DNA of 64,000 nucleotides from Tamarix chinensis (lineage: Eukaryota; Streptophyta; Magnoliopsida; Caryophyllales; Tamaricaceae), in assembly GCA_030549775.1 (NCBI GenBank), contig CM060177.1, positions 64,670,638 through 64,734,637 on the forward strand, written 5' to 3'. Positions 22,001 through 35,039 of this stretch are shown piece after piece. The notes below the pieces were generated by a model, which saw only the letters and a list, made by a program, of their open reading frames with translations, was not told the origin of the DNA and ran no database searches. The position numbers and the translations under genes are program-made. The first letter of the stretch is position 1. Every line of letters begins with the position of its first letter.

Positions 22001-24485
22001 TAGAACTGTTACACGTTGGCGTGTCTGCATTGATTTTATAAAGTTGAATGATGCCACTAGAAAATACCACTTCTCCCTTCCCTTCATTGACCAGATGCTT
22101 GAACACTTGGCGGGGCATGACTATTATTGCTTTCTTGATGGGTATTCTGGTTATATGCAAATACCTATTTCCCCTGAGGACCAAGAGAAGACAACCTTTA
22201 CTTGTCCTTATGGCACCTTCGCATATAGACGGATGCCATTTGGTCTTTGTAATGCCCCCGCCACTTTTCAAAGATGTATGATGGCTTTATTTCATGATAT
22301 GATTGAAAAATTTATGGAAATTTTTATGGATGATTTTTCAGTTTTTGGGTCGTCATTTGATGCATACTTAAATAATCTTGAACTTGTTCTTAAGCGTTGT
22401 GAGGATACAAATTTGGTTTTAAATTGGGAAAACTGTCATTTAATGGTCCAGGAAGGAATAGTTTTAGGGCATAAGATTTCATGCAAAGGGATAGAGGTAG
22501 ACAAAGCTAAAATTGAAGTCATTGAGAAATTGCCACCCCCCACATGTGTTAAAGATATACGTAGTTTCCTTGGTCATGCAGGTTTCTATAGACGCTTCAT
22601 TAAAGATTTTTAAAAAATTTCAAAGCCTCTTTGTGATCTGTTGGCTAAAGATGTGCCCTTTCACTTTTCTGATGCATGTATGGCTGCCTTTAACACTTTA
22701 AAGGCAAAACTAGTAGATGCTCCGATTGTTGTTACTCCTGACTGGAATTTACCTTTTGAGATTATGTGTGATGCTAGTGATGTTGCTATAGGAGCAGTCT
22801 TGGGGAAGCGTAAGGAAAACAAATTTCATACTATCTATTATGCTAGCAAGACTTTGAATTCTGCACAAATGAATTATGCAACAACTGAAAAAGAATTGCT
22901 AGCTGTGGTTTTCTCCTTTGACAAGTTCCGTTCTTATCTATTGCTTAACAAGGTCATTGTCTATACTGACCATGCAGCCTTGAAGTATCTTTTTAGTAAG
23001 CAGGATGCAAAGCCCAGAATCATTTGGTGGATTTTATTATTGCAAGAGTTCGACATGGAAATCAGGGATAGGAAGGGAAGTGAGAATCAAGTAGCTGATC
23101 ATCTTTCTCATTTACCCTCTACCTACGTGATTAATCAAGAAGCTACACCTATTCAAGATGCATTTCCTGATGAAACACTCTACGCTGTTACAAATCATCC
23201 TTGGTATGCTGATATTGCAAACTATCTTGTAAGTGGAATCTTACCCAATGATCTTTCCTTTCATCAAAGGAAGAAGTTCTTACATGATCTGAGGTATTAA
23301 TTTTGGGATGATCCCTACCTCTATAGGATTTGTGTTGATCATGTCATTAGAAGATGCATCCCTGAGCATGAAATGCATTCTATACTATCTCATTGTCATA
23401 TTAAAGAGTGTGGTGGCCATTTTGGCCCCACCAAAACTGCTGCAAAAGTCTTGCAATGTGGATTCTATTGGCCTACCTTATTTCATGATGCATACTCCTT
23501 TGCTAAGACTTGTGATAGGTGTCAAAGAATGGGAAATATTTCTAGAAAACAAGAGATGCCCCTCACAAACATTCTTGTAGTGGAGTTATTTGATGTTTGG
23601 GGAATCGATTTTATGGGACCATTTCCTAAGTCTATGGTGAATGAATATATTCTTGTGGCAGTTGATTATGTATCTAAGTGGGTAGAGGCTATAGCCACTC
23701 CCACAAATGATGCAAAAGTCGTCACTAAATTTTTGAAAAAGAATATCTTTTCAAGGTTTGGGACACCTAAGACTATCATTAGTGATGGGGGTTCTCATTT
23801 TTGCAATAGAGCATTTAATGCTCTTTTGAGTAAGTATGGAGTTAACCATAAGGTTTCTACCCCATACCATCCTCAAACTAGCGGCCAAGTGGAGGTGTCA
23901 AACCGTGAGCTTAAGAGAATTCTTGAGAAAATGGTTAGCTCTTCTAGAACGGATTGGTCCTTGAAACTTGACGATGCTCTATGGGCTTACCGAACAGCTT
24001 TTAATACTCCTATTGGAATGTCCCCTTATAATCTAGTTTTTGGAAAATCTTGTCATCTCCCTGTAGAACTTGAGCATAAATCATTTTGGGCTACCCGTCT
24101 CCTTAACTTTGATATGCAAGCTGCAGGTGAGAAGAGGCTCCTTCAATTGAATGAACTCGATGAATTCCGGCTTAAGGCATATGAGAGTGCTAGGCTATAC
24201 AAAGAGCGCACGAAAAGGATTCATGATCAACGCATCACCAAACGAGCATTTGAAGTGGGGCAACAAATGCTTCTATTTAATTCTCGTTTGCGATTGTTCC
24301 CTGGAAAGCTTAGATCCTAATGGTCAGGACCATTCACAATCAGACAAGTTTTTCCATCCGGAGCAGTCGAAATCTCTAGCCTCAATAAAGAGCCATTCAA
24401 AGTGAATGGGCTAAGGTTGAAGGTGTATGAAGGTGGTGAGGTTGTAGCCCTCAAAACCACCATTCTTCTGGATGATCCTAAGTGA
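19071..24485 (+). pseudogene. gag-pol: Athila-like gag-pol, one frame interrupted by five in-frame stops
   Basis: All segments lie in the same reading frame from 19071 to the TGA at 24483-24485. The first 825 codons are open. They contain the Gag core (FPFSLRDKAKSWL, SFLSRYFPSSKTAKLRNDI, about residues 110-210), a zinc knuckle CELCAGSHLSTEC (about residue 325), a coiled-coil-like stretch (about 415-475) and the protease motif CDLGASINLMP (about residue 640). RT follows with FGLCNAPATFQR and FMDDFSVFG (about 22320). RNase H carries EIMCDASDVAIGAVLG and YTDHAALKYLF, and integrase carries an H-H-C-C region with [25 protein letters not shown] and [10 protein letters not shown]. Stops occur at 21546, 21936, 22611, 23298 and 24318. 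No frameshift is seen. Catalytic D and E residues of the enzymes remain readable. The pattern suggests a young element disabled by point mutations. Confidence 0.93.
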
Positions 24486-26183
24486 AGTGAGAAAGTCAAG
24501 CTAATGACTATAAACAAGCGCTTCTTGGGAGGCAACCCAATTTTTTTATTATTCTATTTACTTTTTTTATTTTTCTTATTTTGGTCTACTTGGTTTGTTT
24601 GCTCTTTGTTTCCTTATGGATTTTTTTCCCTCTTTTCTTTTGTGCTTCTTATTTCACATTGAGGACAATGTGATAAATAAGCATGGGGGAGAAGATGGCC
24701 TATCCTTGTCATTTGGTTAGTATTCTATTCTTCCCTATTTTTTTTTATGAGTGTTGCTATCTTTTTCCTTGGTTATTTTGGATTTTTATCTAAAAAAAAT
24801 CAAAACAAATAAAGAAAAGAAAAGGAAATGACCCTTCATTTATGATATTAAAGAGTGTGTTTTATCTTGCAATGGCATGAGTGTTTAGTTTGGTGTGATA
24901 AGACCCTTTAAATCATCTTTTGAAAATGGATTTCTATGTGCTTAAATGTTTTGGTTGCATTGTTATGAGACAAGTATAATTGTGTTTGAGAACTTTAGGG
25001 TTATATATGCCTTAACATTCTTGTGGTATTGTAGTTTAACTTATGCTGATTTACTCTTTGCCAAAAGGTGTTAGAATTAGAGAATTTTGGACCTAGTGAG
25101 ACTTTGAGCCTTTAGATTGATACATCACTACAGTCTCTTATTTTTTCTTTTGTGTGTGTCTCCCACCATGACTTGGGAAACTAGAACAGCCACATATGAC
25201 TTAGACGTGCATTAAAATGATAGAGGCACTTGTTTTTTTTGTCATAACCTACATTAGCCAAATAGCCTGACCTTCACATTTTATCCTTTGCTAACCCCGT
25301 TGTGCTTATGGCCATTTTCTTGATCTAAACACACATGTAACTCAATTTCCTTTATCCCTCCCTAAGTCTAGAATCAATGGTTGTTGCGCAATTTAAAAAA
25401 AAAAGAAAGTTGGGAGTATGATATAATCTAAGCATGAGGGAGGTGTGAAAGAGTAAATGGTTGTGTATGATGAAGAGCAAATCGATATATCTCTCTCAAA
25501 AAAAAGGGAGAAGAAGAAGAAGAATCAATAAGAAGTTTGGGGTGCTTGTGTTTCGTGATGAAAAGTTGGGATGGTAAAATATATGTTATAAAAAAAATAT
25601 CTCATTGGTACTAGACTTTTAAATCTACTTCCAAAAAAAAAAATTCCGTCCTAACCTTTTAACCTATGGCCCCATTACAACCCTAATAAGACCTCTTGAT
25701 TGTTGTGTGTTCTAAGTCTTTCTAGTGGTGGAGAATCGAAAAGCATTCCAAGCATATGGATGATCTTGATCATGAGTGAGAGAACTAGAGTAGAACCTTC
25801 AAATAAAATAAAACACATGAGAGGTGTGTCCACAAGACCTAAAGTGAGAATTCTAATTCGAAACTTTGAGGGAAGAGTGAGTTGGTATAATGATGCCTGC
25901 TGTCCACTGTTGGATATCCTTTGTTTCATGGCATGTCCCTAGAGCTCGATAGCACGGTTACATTTCTCACATGTTGGGGCAACCTAAATATCTTTTGAAA
26001 AAGGATTTTGAGCTTTTAATTGTTATATTTTTGGGTCTTATTGCTCCTTACTTGACTCTTGTGCTATTAAAGGGCTAAACACACTTTTCTGAGAAAGGGA
26101 TCCTACTACTTTTCTTTTACCTCATGGTGGGTTTCTTGTATTACTTTACTTGGGGACAAGCAAATGTTTAAGCATGGGGGAGT
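24486..26183 (+). other. Athila noncoding 3' region and polypurine tract
   Basis: About 1.7 kb between pol and the 3' LTR contains no frame resembling an env-like protein. Two copies of a polypurine motif are present. One is GCATGGGGGAGA at 24681-24692, preceded by TTGAGGACAATG, a motif often found after pol in this lineage. The other is AGCATGGGGGAGT at 26171-26183, directly abutting the LTR, which is the functional polypurine tract by position. Confidence 0.8.
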
Positions 26184-27562
26184 TGATAAGTGTGACTTTT
26201 ACATCTTATTCCTAAGGTTTATAAGAGTTTTTACCTTTAATTTCAGTCAGAATTCTCCCTTTTTGTTCTTGTTACTGCCTTTGTGTTGTGAAAATTTGCA
26301 GGGTCTCAAGCAACAAAAATAATCATGAAGGATAAAGAAAAAGAATAACCTTAAAGGGAGAAGAAAGGAGAAAAAAGGAGCAAAGAGGAGCAAAAGTTAA
26401 TGTGGAAAAAGAAAGAATGCATATTTAAAGTATATGGGCCTGAAAGAAGTGAAATTTAGACCAATAAAAGGTCTGTATTTGGAGAAGCTTTCAACATCAA
26501 AGTTTTAGATATTTTTAATAGCTTTCCAACTCATCCACAATCAGCTTAATCGGAACTATGATGAAAAATTTATGGTCAAAATACGAATCATTTTCAAAGC
26601 TGACACGGGAAGCCCATCGTTACCGAAACCCTAGCGATCCACGAGGCGGTAGTGTAAAAACTCTTATTCTAATATCTCGAGGCAGCCTCCACTCCCTCTC
26701 TTTTCTCTCTTCTCTATCCTCTTCCCCAATTCATCAAGATCTCTCTTGTAAATTAGAGACGGAGGTTCAAGAAGTTAAATTTTTTCAAGAATTTGTGAAC
26801 ATCAAGGGTATTATCTAATGATATTTTCTTTATCTATGGAATCTCTTATTGTTTTTAATATTCTTGCTATGAATTTGATTGGCTAGATCTTGTGCTAAGG
26901 TGAAGGGTAATTTTTCCCGATCCTAATGTGTTGAATTATTGCATCCTTTTTTATTCAATTCATAATGTATGTGTTGTGTTATTGATTGATTGACGGATTC
27001 TTGAACCACGGGCGGGTTCTGATTTTTCGGTGTGGGAAATACCGGTGAGATCGAGAGATAATCCAGTATTAGACCCAATAGCACAACGGGAGATTAAATT
27101 GTAGGTCGAGAGACGATCGATTTGACCTCTTCAACAATAAAGGAGGAAACTTTATAGACTTTAATGCATTACATTCTATTAGACTCTAAGCTAGAGATAG
27201 TTAGGGCCATAGATATGTAATAGGGTGGTTGTGGCTTGAGAAAGCACAACACTTTCTATCCTTGTTGGCATGATTGATTATGATTGTTGAATTATTTTGT
27301 GATGTGATCTTCGATTACATGTGAGGATCAGGGGCGATGAACCGGAACCTTAGCTCTTCTATTTATTTGAGTGACTTGAGTGCTATTTTCCTTTCTTTTT
27401 AGCTTATTTAGTTATTTTAGCTTACAATTTATTATTTCATATCATCTCGTAGTTTAGACATAGTTAATTTCTATCATTGTCCTAGTGGTCATTCACCAAT
27501 CCATGTGGGATCGACCTTGACTACTAGTCTGACCCCGTGCACTTGCGGGTAGGAACGTGTCA
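26184..27562 (+). repeat. Athila-like 3' LTR
   Basis: This is the second copy of the LTR, TGATAAGTG to GTGTCA, 1379 bp, one base longer than the 5' copy because of an extra T in the GATTTTTCGG run. It is preceded by the polypurine tract. The small frame of the 5' LTR is present here as 86 codons (26558-26818). After it, host DNA resumes as AAGAGCAGG. Confidence 0.95.
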
Positions 27563-27731
27563 AAGAGCAGGTGACCAAACAAAGGGCCATCAGTACGCTT
27601 CGTACTAAGTAATCCAGGTTACCTTCTCAACAAAAGTGACAAGTGTATAAGGTCCTAGCATAATATGGAGATCAAATTAAGCATATATCATGTTAATGCT
27701 ATACAAATCGATACACATGCTCTATCACGAT
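27563..27731. other. Short remnant of the older host LTR
   Basis: This 169-bp stretch lies between the Athila 3' end and the next solo LTR. Its CAGTACGCTTCGTACTAAGTA section resembles ATTACGAGTCTGGTACTAAGTA at 6576-6597 in LTR copy 1, so the host into which Athila and the next LTR inserted seems to be a distant relative of that LTR family. Confidence 0.5.
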
Positions 27732-27736
27732 CATAT

Positions 27737-29534
27737 TGATGAGTCCATATTTTAACATATTTTTCTACCTTTTTAATATTAGTTTTCGGTATTTTATTTA
27801 ATTAATATATGTGAATAATTGTGATTTTATACTTAACTAATAATTATTACATTAGTTGAGCTAAAATGATATAAATTAAATAAATTAAGAATATAAGATT
27901 ACTTATTAATTTCTCTAATCTTATTTTGCGGGTAATGCATAAGGTAAAAAAAATATTTGGCCTTTGGACCAACGGTCCAAGGATCGAAGGCCTAAGGCCT
28001 GGGAACAAAATAGATGATTATGAGAAGAAAAACTTATAAAGAGATCAACAACAACAATAAATGGAAGACACATGATAGGAAACGAAAAAGAGAGTAGTAA
28101 TGTAGGAGAAAAAAATGAAAAAAGAACAATAACAAAATCGAGAGGGGATGATAGAAAATGAAATAAAGAAAAAGGAGATTGAGAGGTGACACAGTGGAGA
28201 GAGAAAAAGAATAATTCAAAGCTGGGTAGAAGCATAGGAGAGAGGATCGACGAGGAAAAAAAGTAGCAGCTTCAAGGTACAGAAAGCCTAGCACGATCAT
28301 CCATAGAGAGGAGGCTACACATAAAATGAAAAAGGCACGGAGAAAAGAAAGGCAAGACGTAGGAGAGAGAAGGAGGGTTGACAACAGTCAGCCGAAAGAG
28401 CCAGTGAAGCACAAGAAGAAGAAAAAAAAAGAAAAAAAGTAAAAGAGCACAGAATTTTAAGACCATACAAGAGAAGAAAAAGAAAAGGGATACCGAAAAA
28501 TTTATTTCAGATGAAATTAATTAATGTTTCGTCTGAATAAATTTTTTTATGTTTCATCCATAATTAATTCAAATTATTTCTTTTTCTATTTTTAATTTAT
28601 ATATTTGATATATATTTCTATGTAATTAATTGAATCATTATGATTGACTGATTATTTATTACTAGGGAATAGACTGAAGCACTAGATTATGGTTTGAGAT
28701 ATGATATTATTTTTCTTATTTTGTAACATTTTTCTGTGACTCTATTTTAATTGTTATTACTTATATATATAATTCTGTTAAGTATAATTTATATGGTATA
28801 TGTCTTGTTCTGGTTTCCTCATAGTGATAATATGTAGTATTATTTGTTTGCTAGGTGACCATATAAATATGCTAGAACTTATATGTATACATTGTATCTT
28901 TGTTGGATAACAATTCACCTAATAGTTTTGTGATTCTAACCAAATTTGTAAAACGTTTAAATACGCGTGGGTCAAAGAAGGAAAATATAACTAGACATGC
29001 TTAATGTATTAGATTGGGTACTTATATTGACATCCTTCTAATTATATTTAATGCATTAAATCTAGTTAAATATAGGATTCGCTTATTGCTATTGTACTAT
29101 TAGTACCTAATAGGATTAATATTGGTGCTTTGTTGTATTAATTTTTTTAAGGAGGTAATAGACCTACTTTTAGTGTATAACTTAGTCAATCTCTTTCTCA
29201 TGATTAAATATTGACTTAAAAATTATTACTATATTTTGACCTAATCTAGTGGCAGGTTTAGATTTTCCTAACATATATATCATTTTTATATTTGTTTTTA
29301 TTCATTATTTTTATTATTTTATTTTATTTATTATTTTTATTAAAAAACCCTATTATTATTTTTCTTATCTATTTATTTATTTTATGTTGTTTAATGTTTT
29401 TATTTTAATTATTTTTGAGCTAGTTAAATTGAGGTGAGCCCTCTCAATCCTCTGTATAAAACGATACCCTTATTTACTAGTATTACAATTGTGAACAATA
29501 GTGTTTACATTACTTGCTGGCTACAACCACACCA
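27737..29534 (+). mobile_element. Solo LTR, 1798 bp, TSD CATAT
   Basis: It begins TGATGAGTCC and ends CACACCA, with exact 5-bp duplications CATAT at 27732-27736 and 29535-29539. The interior has a purine-rich block (27950-28490) and, near the end, ATAAAACGATACCCTTATTT, a word common near the R/U5 boundary of plant Ty3 LTRs. No internal coding region or second LTR is present, so this is a solo LTR. The lineage is not determined. Orientation is taken from the ACGATACCC segment lying at the 3' end. Confidence 0.87.
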
Positions 29535-29539
29535 CATAT

Positions 29540-30743
29540 AATATATCAAGATTTCATGCTAGACATGAATAAGATAAATAAGGACTCATTATTCTTATTA
29601 ACTTAACATGAACATCATAGATAGCAACATATAATTTAATAAGTAGGTTGTTCAAACAATTTATCAATGCTTTTACAACCCATTTACATAATTTCTGATT
29701 ATGTTTATTTCCCACGTTTGCATAATTCATTAGGTTGTTAATTTATAAGATGTTATTTCTCTTTCCCTTTCCCTTTTTTTTCATTTTTCTTTATTCACAT
29801 GCTTATTCTTATTTTTATAGAGCAATGGATATTATACTACCTCATGGTCTCACATACCTTGGAAGCCTATCCAAATCAGAGGAAATAAAGTCTGGCTGAA
29901 GCTAAGTAACTTTTCTAGGTGATCAAATCCTTTAGTATCGATACCCTATAGTACATCATCAAGGTCTAGAGTAGGCAATGCACAAGGATCCCACATTAGG
30001 GAAAATCCTAGAGGCACCAATAAACTTCCAAAGGGAGACTAACCCCAGTAGCTAATTAAGGATTAGGTATCCCAGACCCATGCACAACTCGACTATCTTA
30101 TAGTTTAAGTGATTAACGTGTTGTTTTTCAAGGTTATGTTATCATACAAGGCCCATGAAACATTGTAGTAACATATTCATATACTCATTTATTCCATATT
30201 AATCATTATTACCCTCCAACCATGTGTTAGAATTTCCATTAGTGCTTAGCCAAGTGCAAATCAACCCTATAAGGGAATCCGTTTATGCCAAAAACTAAAT
30301 TATCCCATTCAAAAGTACTATCATAGCATACTCATTCCAATTTACTCATAAAAGTCTTCTAAGGGCACTAAATAGAATATCATGAATGTTGATCCCTTTA
30401 ATCCATCTAATAGTTAATTCATTCCAAGATGGGTATTCTCATCATTAAAGGATCTTATTAGAGCATTGTGCAAAGTATCCAACCAAAGTAAGTGCAAAAG
30501 AATAAAACTATACGCTCTGCCTAAACAAATCGACCAATTTTGCTCAACAAAAACTCTAAAGTTTCCTCAAACCAGTCAATCAATTTGGTTAGACTAGTTG
30601 ACTATTTTAAGATGAGTCAATCAGATCTGACAAACCGATTGATGGATTTGGTAAAGAGCAACCAAAGTCACCGCAGACCAACTGGTTAATTAGATTGGGC
30701 TAACTATTTGACTATTCTTTGGATCATGCTATCAGTTTGCTCC
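29540..30743. other. Gene-free repeat-derived DNA before the hAT element
   Basis: I see no gene. The section 30530-30720 contains short variants of ACCAGTCAATCAATTTGGTTAGAC, a motif that reappears at 41400-41510 on the far side of the hAT element. This supports one old repeat having been split by the hAT insertion. Confidence 0.5.
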
Positions 30744-31769
30744 CACATGACTAGGACTGTAAACGAGCTGAGCCAGTTAGAGCTCGACTCAGGTTCGAGT
30801 CATTAAAAGTTCGTACGAGCTCGTTCATTTAGTTAAATGAGCTTTAATTAAGGCTAGTATTTGGCTCATTTATTAGGTATGTTTGGCTCGACTCGGCTCG
30901 TTTAGTAATCATTTAAGGTTTGGTTCAAAATCGGTTCGTTAAAATCTCATTTATGAGTTTGTTTATGCATTAAAGTTTTAATGTAAAACACTACGTTTTT
31001 CTACTACCCAAAAACATAAACTCCCACCCGTGCACAGTACACACACACACGTGGCTACATCTCCTACAGGAACACCAAACTCTCTTCTCTTGTCTAAACA
31101 CTGAACTCATCTCTTAGCCAGCCACCAGCCCTCTTCTCGACCCTCCTTCTCACACTCACAATTTTTGTCGTCCTGCTCGGCTGCCTCTAGTCATCCCTGC
31201 TCTCGTCGCTCATTATTCGGCTCATTTTCCAGCTATCGTCCCTATTGAGGTGCATCGTTGGTGGATTGTGGAAACCGTCGTCCCTCTTTGGTGTTTTTGG
31301 AAACTCTCACAGTCTTTGTCAGTTTTTTCCCCAGGTATGTGTTCTTCCTTCTTCATTCATCAAATCATCTTACAATTTTAGATGTTTCAAATGATTGATT
31401 TTTAATTTGAAGTGTTCTAGGTCTGCTACTCAAATTGGTTTGATTTGAAGTCACGGAATCGCAAGTGACCTTACAGATTCTGCCTCCACTCAATTTTTCA
31501 GTGATGTAAAATTTCTCTTTAAGTATTCTTCTTATTCATGTTGTTTATGCCCGATTTTGTGATTTCATTCTATAAATCTTCTTATTCCAGGTATTTTGAT
31601 TCAAATTGTGTGTGTCAGTGTGTGCATCATTCAAATTGTGATTTCATTCTGCCTCCGGTCATCTTCTTGTTCAGGTAAAATATTGTTTGATTTCATTTGA
31701 TTTTGTTTGGTAATTTTTTAGTAACCTATGCATTAATTACAAAATGAAGTGACACATTTATGTTATTAC

Positions 31770-32005
31770 TTGGCTTTTAGAGCATAATTACTGAATGTTT
31801 ATTTTGTGTTGAAAGACTTGCCAAATTAATGCGTTGATTGTGAATATTTGTGTATATTGATCTACCAAATTAATGGTTTGATTGTGTATATTGCTTTTAT
31901 CGAATATTGGTGTATATTACTTGGCTTTTAGAGCATAATTACTGAATATTTATTTTGTGTTGAAAGACTTGCCAAATTAATGATTTGATAGTGAATATTG
32001 GTGTA
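31770..32005 (+). repeat. Direct duplication of about 80 bp, offset 148 bp, in the hAT 5' region
   Basis: The run TTGGCTTTTAGAGCATAATT, with the following GTTTATTTTGTGTTGAAAGAC and CCAAATTAATG, appears at about 31770-31850 and again at about 31918-32000 with few differences. It lies well upstream of the transposase. No function is visible. Confidence 0.8.
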
Positions 32006-34029
32006 TATTAATCTGCAACATTGTTATATAGCCTATATAATATAGGTGACAAACTTGCACACTTGGGTGGTTTGAATTGTGTGAATTTCACACCTTATGT
32101 TATTACTATAAATACTAGGGAGGTATGTTTGTCTGACCTCATTGGTAATGTAGTTTTTTCCCTTTTTTTTCCTTTTTGGTGCTTCTATGTTCTCTTCTGG
32201 TAATTAATTTTCTTTTTTGGTTTACACTTTATTTTCTACCTAGTTTGAGATACTAGACATTGCAAATTATGTTCAACTTTGCATCTGTCAAATTCTATTC
32301 ATTAGAAGCATTTTTTTATTCAATCTACGCTCTGCCTCATCACAGGGTTTGGAGTCATAACCTTGATTGATAGTCATTTGTTGGTCCCTTGAAAACAAAC
32401 CCATGTCAATATGGGCATACCTCTCTCCATATGTTCTGCAGTTAAGGAGTGTTATGTAGCTATTAGATCAAGTCAATCTTTATTTACCATTTGGCCTATG
32501 TAAGCTAATACCATTTCGCTTATGTAGCTATTGATAGTCACTCTGCCTCATCTTTTATTATATTCCTTTATTGGCTAACATCTAGATTATCTTTTCTTTA
32601 AAGTTTTTCCTTTTGAGCTGTTTGGCCTATGTAAGCTAATACTTTCATAATTGAGTTAATATAGCTGGTAAGTTTTGTGTGAAAGCTAAGGTTATTATAG
32701 CCTTACATCAACCTTGTTCCAATCCCAAGCTTGATCTTGCAGCTAATTTGAAAATTTTTAAAAATTTGATTGTAGCCTAAGCCTCACTCCAACCTAACCC
32801 TTGTCCAGCCATACTCGATACCAAACCCCACTCAAGCCTTATCACCACACAACCACCACCGCCAACCCTTTATGACCTCGTAAACACTTTCAAACAATGA
32901 TCCACAATAAATGCTCGATGTCAAGTAGTGGCAATTGTGTACCAGTTAGTTTATTTTGATTGTCCATACAATATGTTATTAAACTTATGGACTAAGCCCT
33001 CATGAATTAGAACACTATATCCATGTGGTTTCTGCATGTATTGCTCCTCATCCAAATGTCCATGTAATAATGAAGTATTTACATCCATCTACTTCAAGTA
33101 CAAATTCTCAAAAAAAACACAATACTCAATAGCATCCAAATTCACCTTCTTACCTAACTAAACCACCTCTGGTATACTACATTTAGATTCATAACTAAAC
33201 CTAACTAAACCTCTTCTTACCAAGTAGTACTAAAGGGATTATTATCTTGTTTCCCATTCAGATTTGGATTTATATATGATTCTTGCACATAAAAATGATT
33301 GTTCTTTGCATTTTTGATTATTATATTGTAAGCAAATTAGTGGAACTGCTTGCTTTGTATTTGAAAGGAGGTACAACCTAAAACCAAAACAAAGTGAATT
33401 GGAACAAGCAAATGTATTCGAATCATATCAAATATAAACCCATTATATTAAAAATCTGATTTAAAATGATTCCAATCAAAACCCACCAAATTATTTTTTT
33501 TTCACTTGGTTGTTTGTATGATGAATTGATGATAGAACCCATTGAATTCTTTAGTGCCTTTCTTGATGGGCCATGTCTGTTATTAGCCCGCATGCAACCA
33601 TCGGTCTCTTGATATTTGAAATAATCTTGTCATCTCATATAGGTTATCCAATCTGATAACAACCAACATCTTCTTTCATTCCCAAAATAGGTTTAAGAGT
33701 GTTGATGTTGGTCACTCAAGTCTTTTATCTATGTACACGGATCATGGTGCATTGAAATAGAAGTTTTATATACTAATGGTTAGTTAGATGTGTTATGTTA
33801 TGTGATAATTTTTTATGGTTTTGACATGGAAGTTCCAAAATTGGTACTTATATTAATATAAATTATATAATCAACATTTAATGCTTAAATTACTTATATA
33901 AGCTTGTTTGAATAATATTGTTTTGATTTGGTCTTAGGTTGAAGAAATTAACAGGCATTGGTGGTTGAAGAATTGAAGTCAATAAAACAATTGGTCAGTA
34001 GGTAGTATTAGCAACGCCTTATTTTTTGA

Positions 34030-34740
34030 ATTATTTTATTATACTATTAGTTTTTTGGTATATTTATTTATAATTAATTTTTTATAACATGTTTTATCTT
34101 TTTTTTTTGTTTAAATAAAGAGCTTGTCTTTGTAGATTCTTCTAATTTTTTGAATTATATGAAAGAACAATATTAGTTTTATGGTATTTTTATTTATAAT
34201 TGTTCTTTTATATCATGTTTTATCTTTTTTGTTTTAATAAAAAAAGTTAGAAGTTTGAACTTTTTTTTGTAGGTTCTTCTTATTTTTTTAAAATATGTTA
34301 TTACTTATTACACTATTAGTTTTTTGATGTTTGTTATTTATAATTGTTCTTTTATATCTTTTGTTTATCTTTTTTGTGTTGATAAAAAAAAGTGAGAAGC
34401 TTGAAATTGTCTTTGTAAGTTCTTATTTTTAAAAAAAAAATATTTTTACTACCCTATTAGTTTTTTAATATTTTTATTTATAATTGTTCTTTTATATCAT
34501 GTTTTATCTTTTTTTTTATTTTAATAAAAAAGTTAGAAGTTTGAACTTTTTTTGTAGGTACTTCTTATTTTTTATAAATATGTTATTATACTATTAGTTT
34601 TTTGATATTTTTATTTATAATTGTTCTTCTGTATCACGTGTTTATCTTCTTCTCTTTTTTTCTTATAAAAATTAAGTTAGAAGTTTGAACTTTTCTTTGT
34701 AGGTACTTTTTATTTTTTTAATTCTATTATTTGTTTTGTT
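34030..34740 (+). repeat. Tandem repeats of about 130-145 bp upstream of the hAT transposase
   Basis: Five units share TTAGTTTTTTGATATTTTTATT, TAATTGTTCTTTTATATCATG, TTTATCTTTTTT and GAAGTTTGAACTTTTTTTGTAGG. They start near 34050, 34170, 34318, 34461 and 34592. Each unit ends in a T-rich run followed by GTAGGT, which looks like both splice-acceptor and splice-donor words. The array lies 300 bp before the transposase start. Confidence 0.8.
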
Positions 34741-35039
34741 CTCGTGTATAATAAAATTAAAATTTAAGCCTTGTAATTTCCTCTAGTTTTTTTTCCTTCT
34801 ATTACTCAAATTTAGAATCAAATTGCTTAAACAGTATGTACAGCTTATAAAATTAGATTGTTTTATTACATTATTAGTGTTATAAGCGTTGCTATTGCTC
34901 CTACTACCAACTTTATTTGCTTTCTTTTTCAATGACCATATATAACTTGTGACTATCAAAATTAATATAATTAGAATTTTCTTCTTCTAAACAAGGATCA
35001 AACTCAACACATTCAGGATCTTCTGCTACAAGTCCAGCT

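Larger units (their letters stand above)
17530..27562 (+). mobile_element. Complete Athila-type Ty3 LTR retrotransposon, 10.0 kb
   Basis: Two LTRs (17530-18907 and 26184-27562) flank an internal region with a tRNA-Asp primer site, a single gag-pol frame and a polypurine tract. Flanking pentamers are AGGAG on the left and AAGAG on the right, a 4-of-5 match consistent with a mutated TSD. By eye the LTRs differ at about 30 positions in 1378, roughly 98 percent identity, so insertion is recent compared with its surroundings. The order protease, RT, RNase H, integrase is the Ty3 order. A tRNA-Asp primer with the D-L-G-A-S protease motif points to the Athila lineage. The usual Athila env-like frame is not seen in the 1.7 kb after pol. 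In-frame stops in pol make it non-autonomous now. Confidence 0.9.

Noticed and set aside
28034..28466. Minus-strand hydrophobic frames of 64-116 codons
   Set aside because: They are translations of the purine-rich block of the solo LTR at 27737-29534, mutually overlapping, with no domain.
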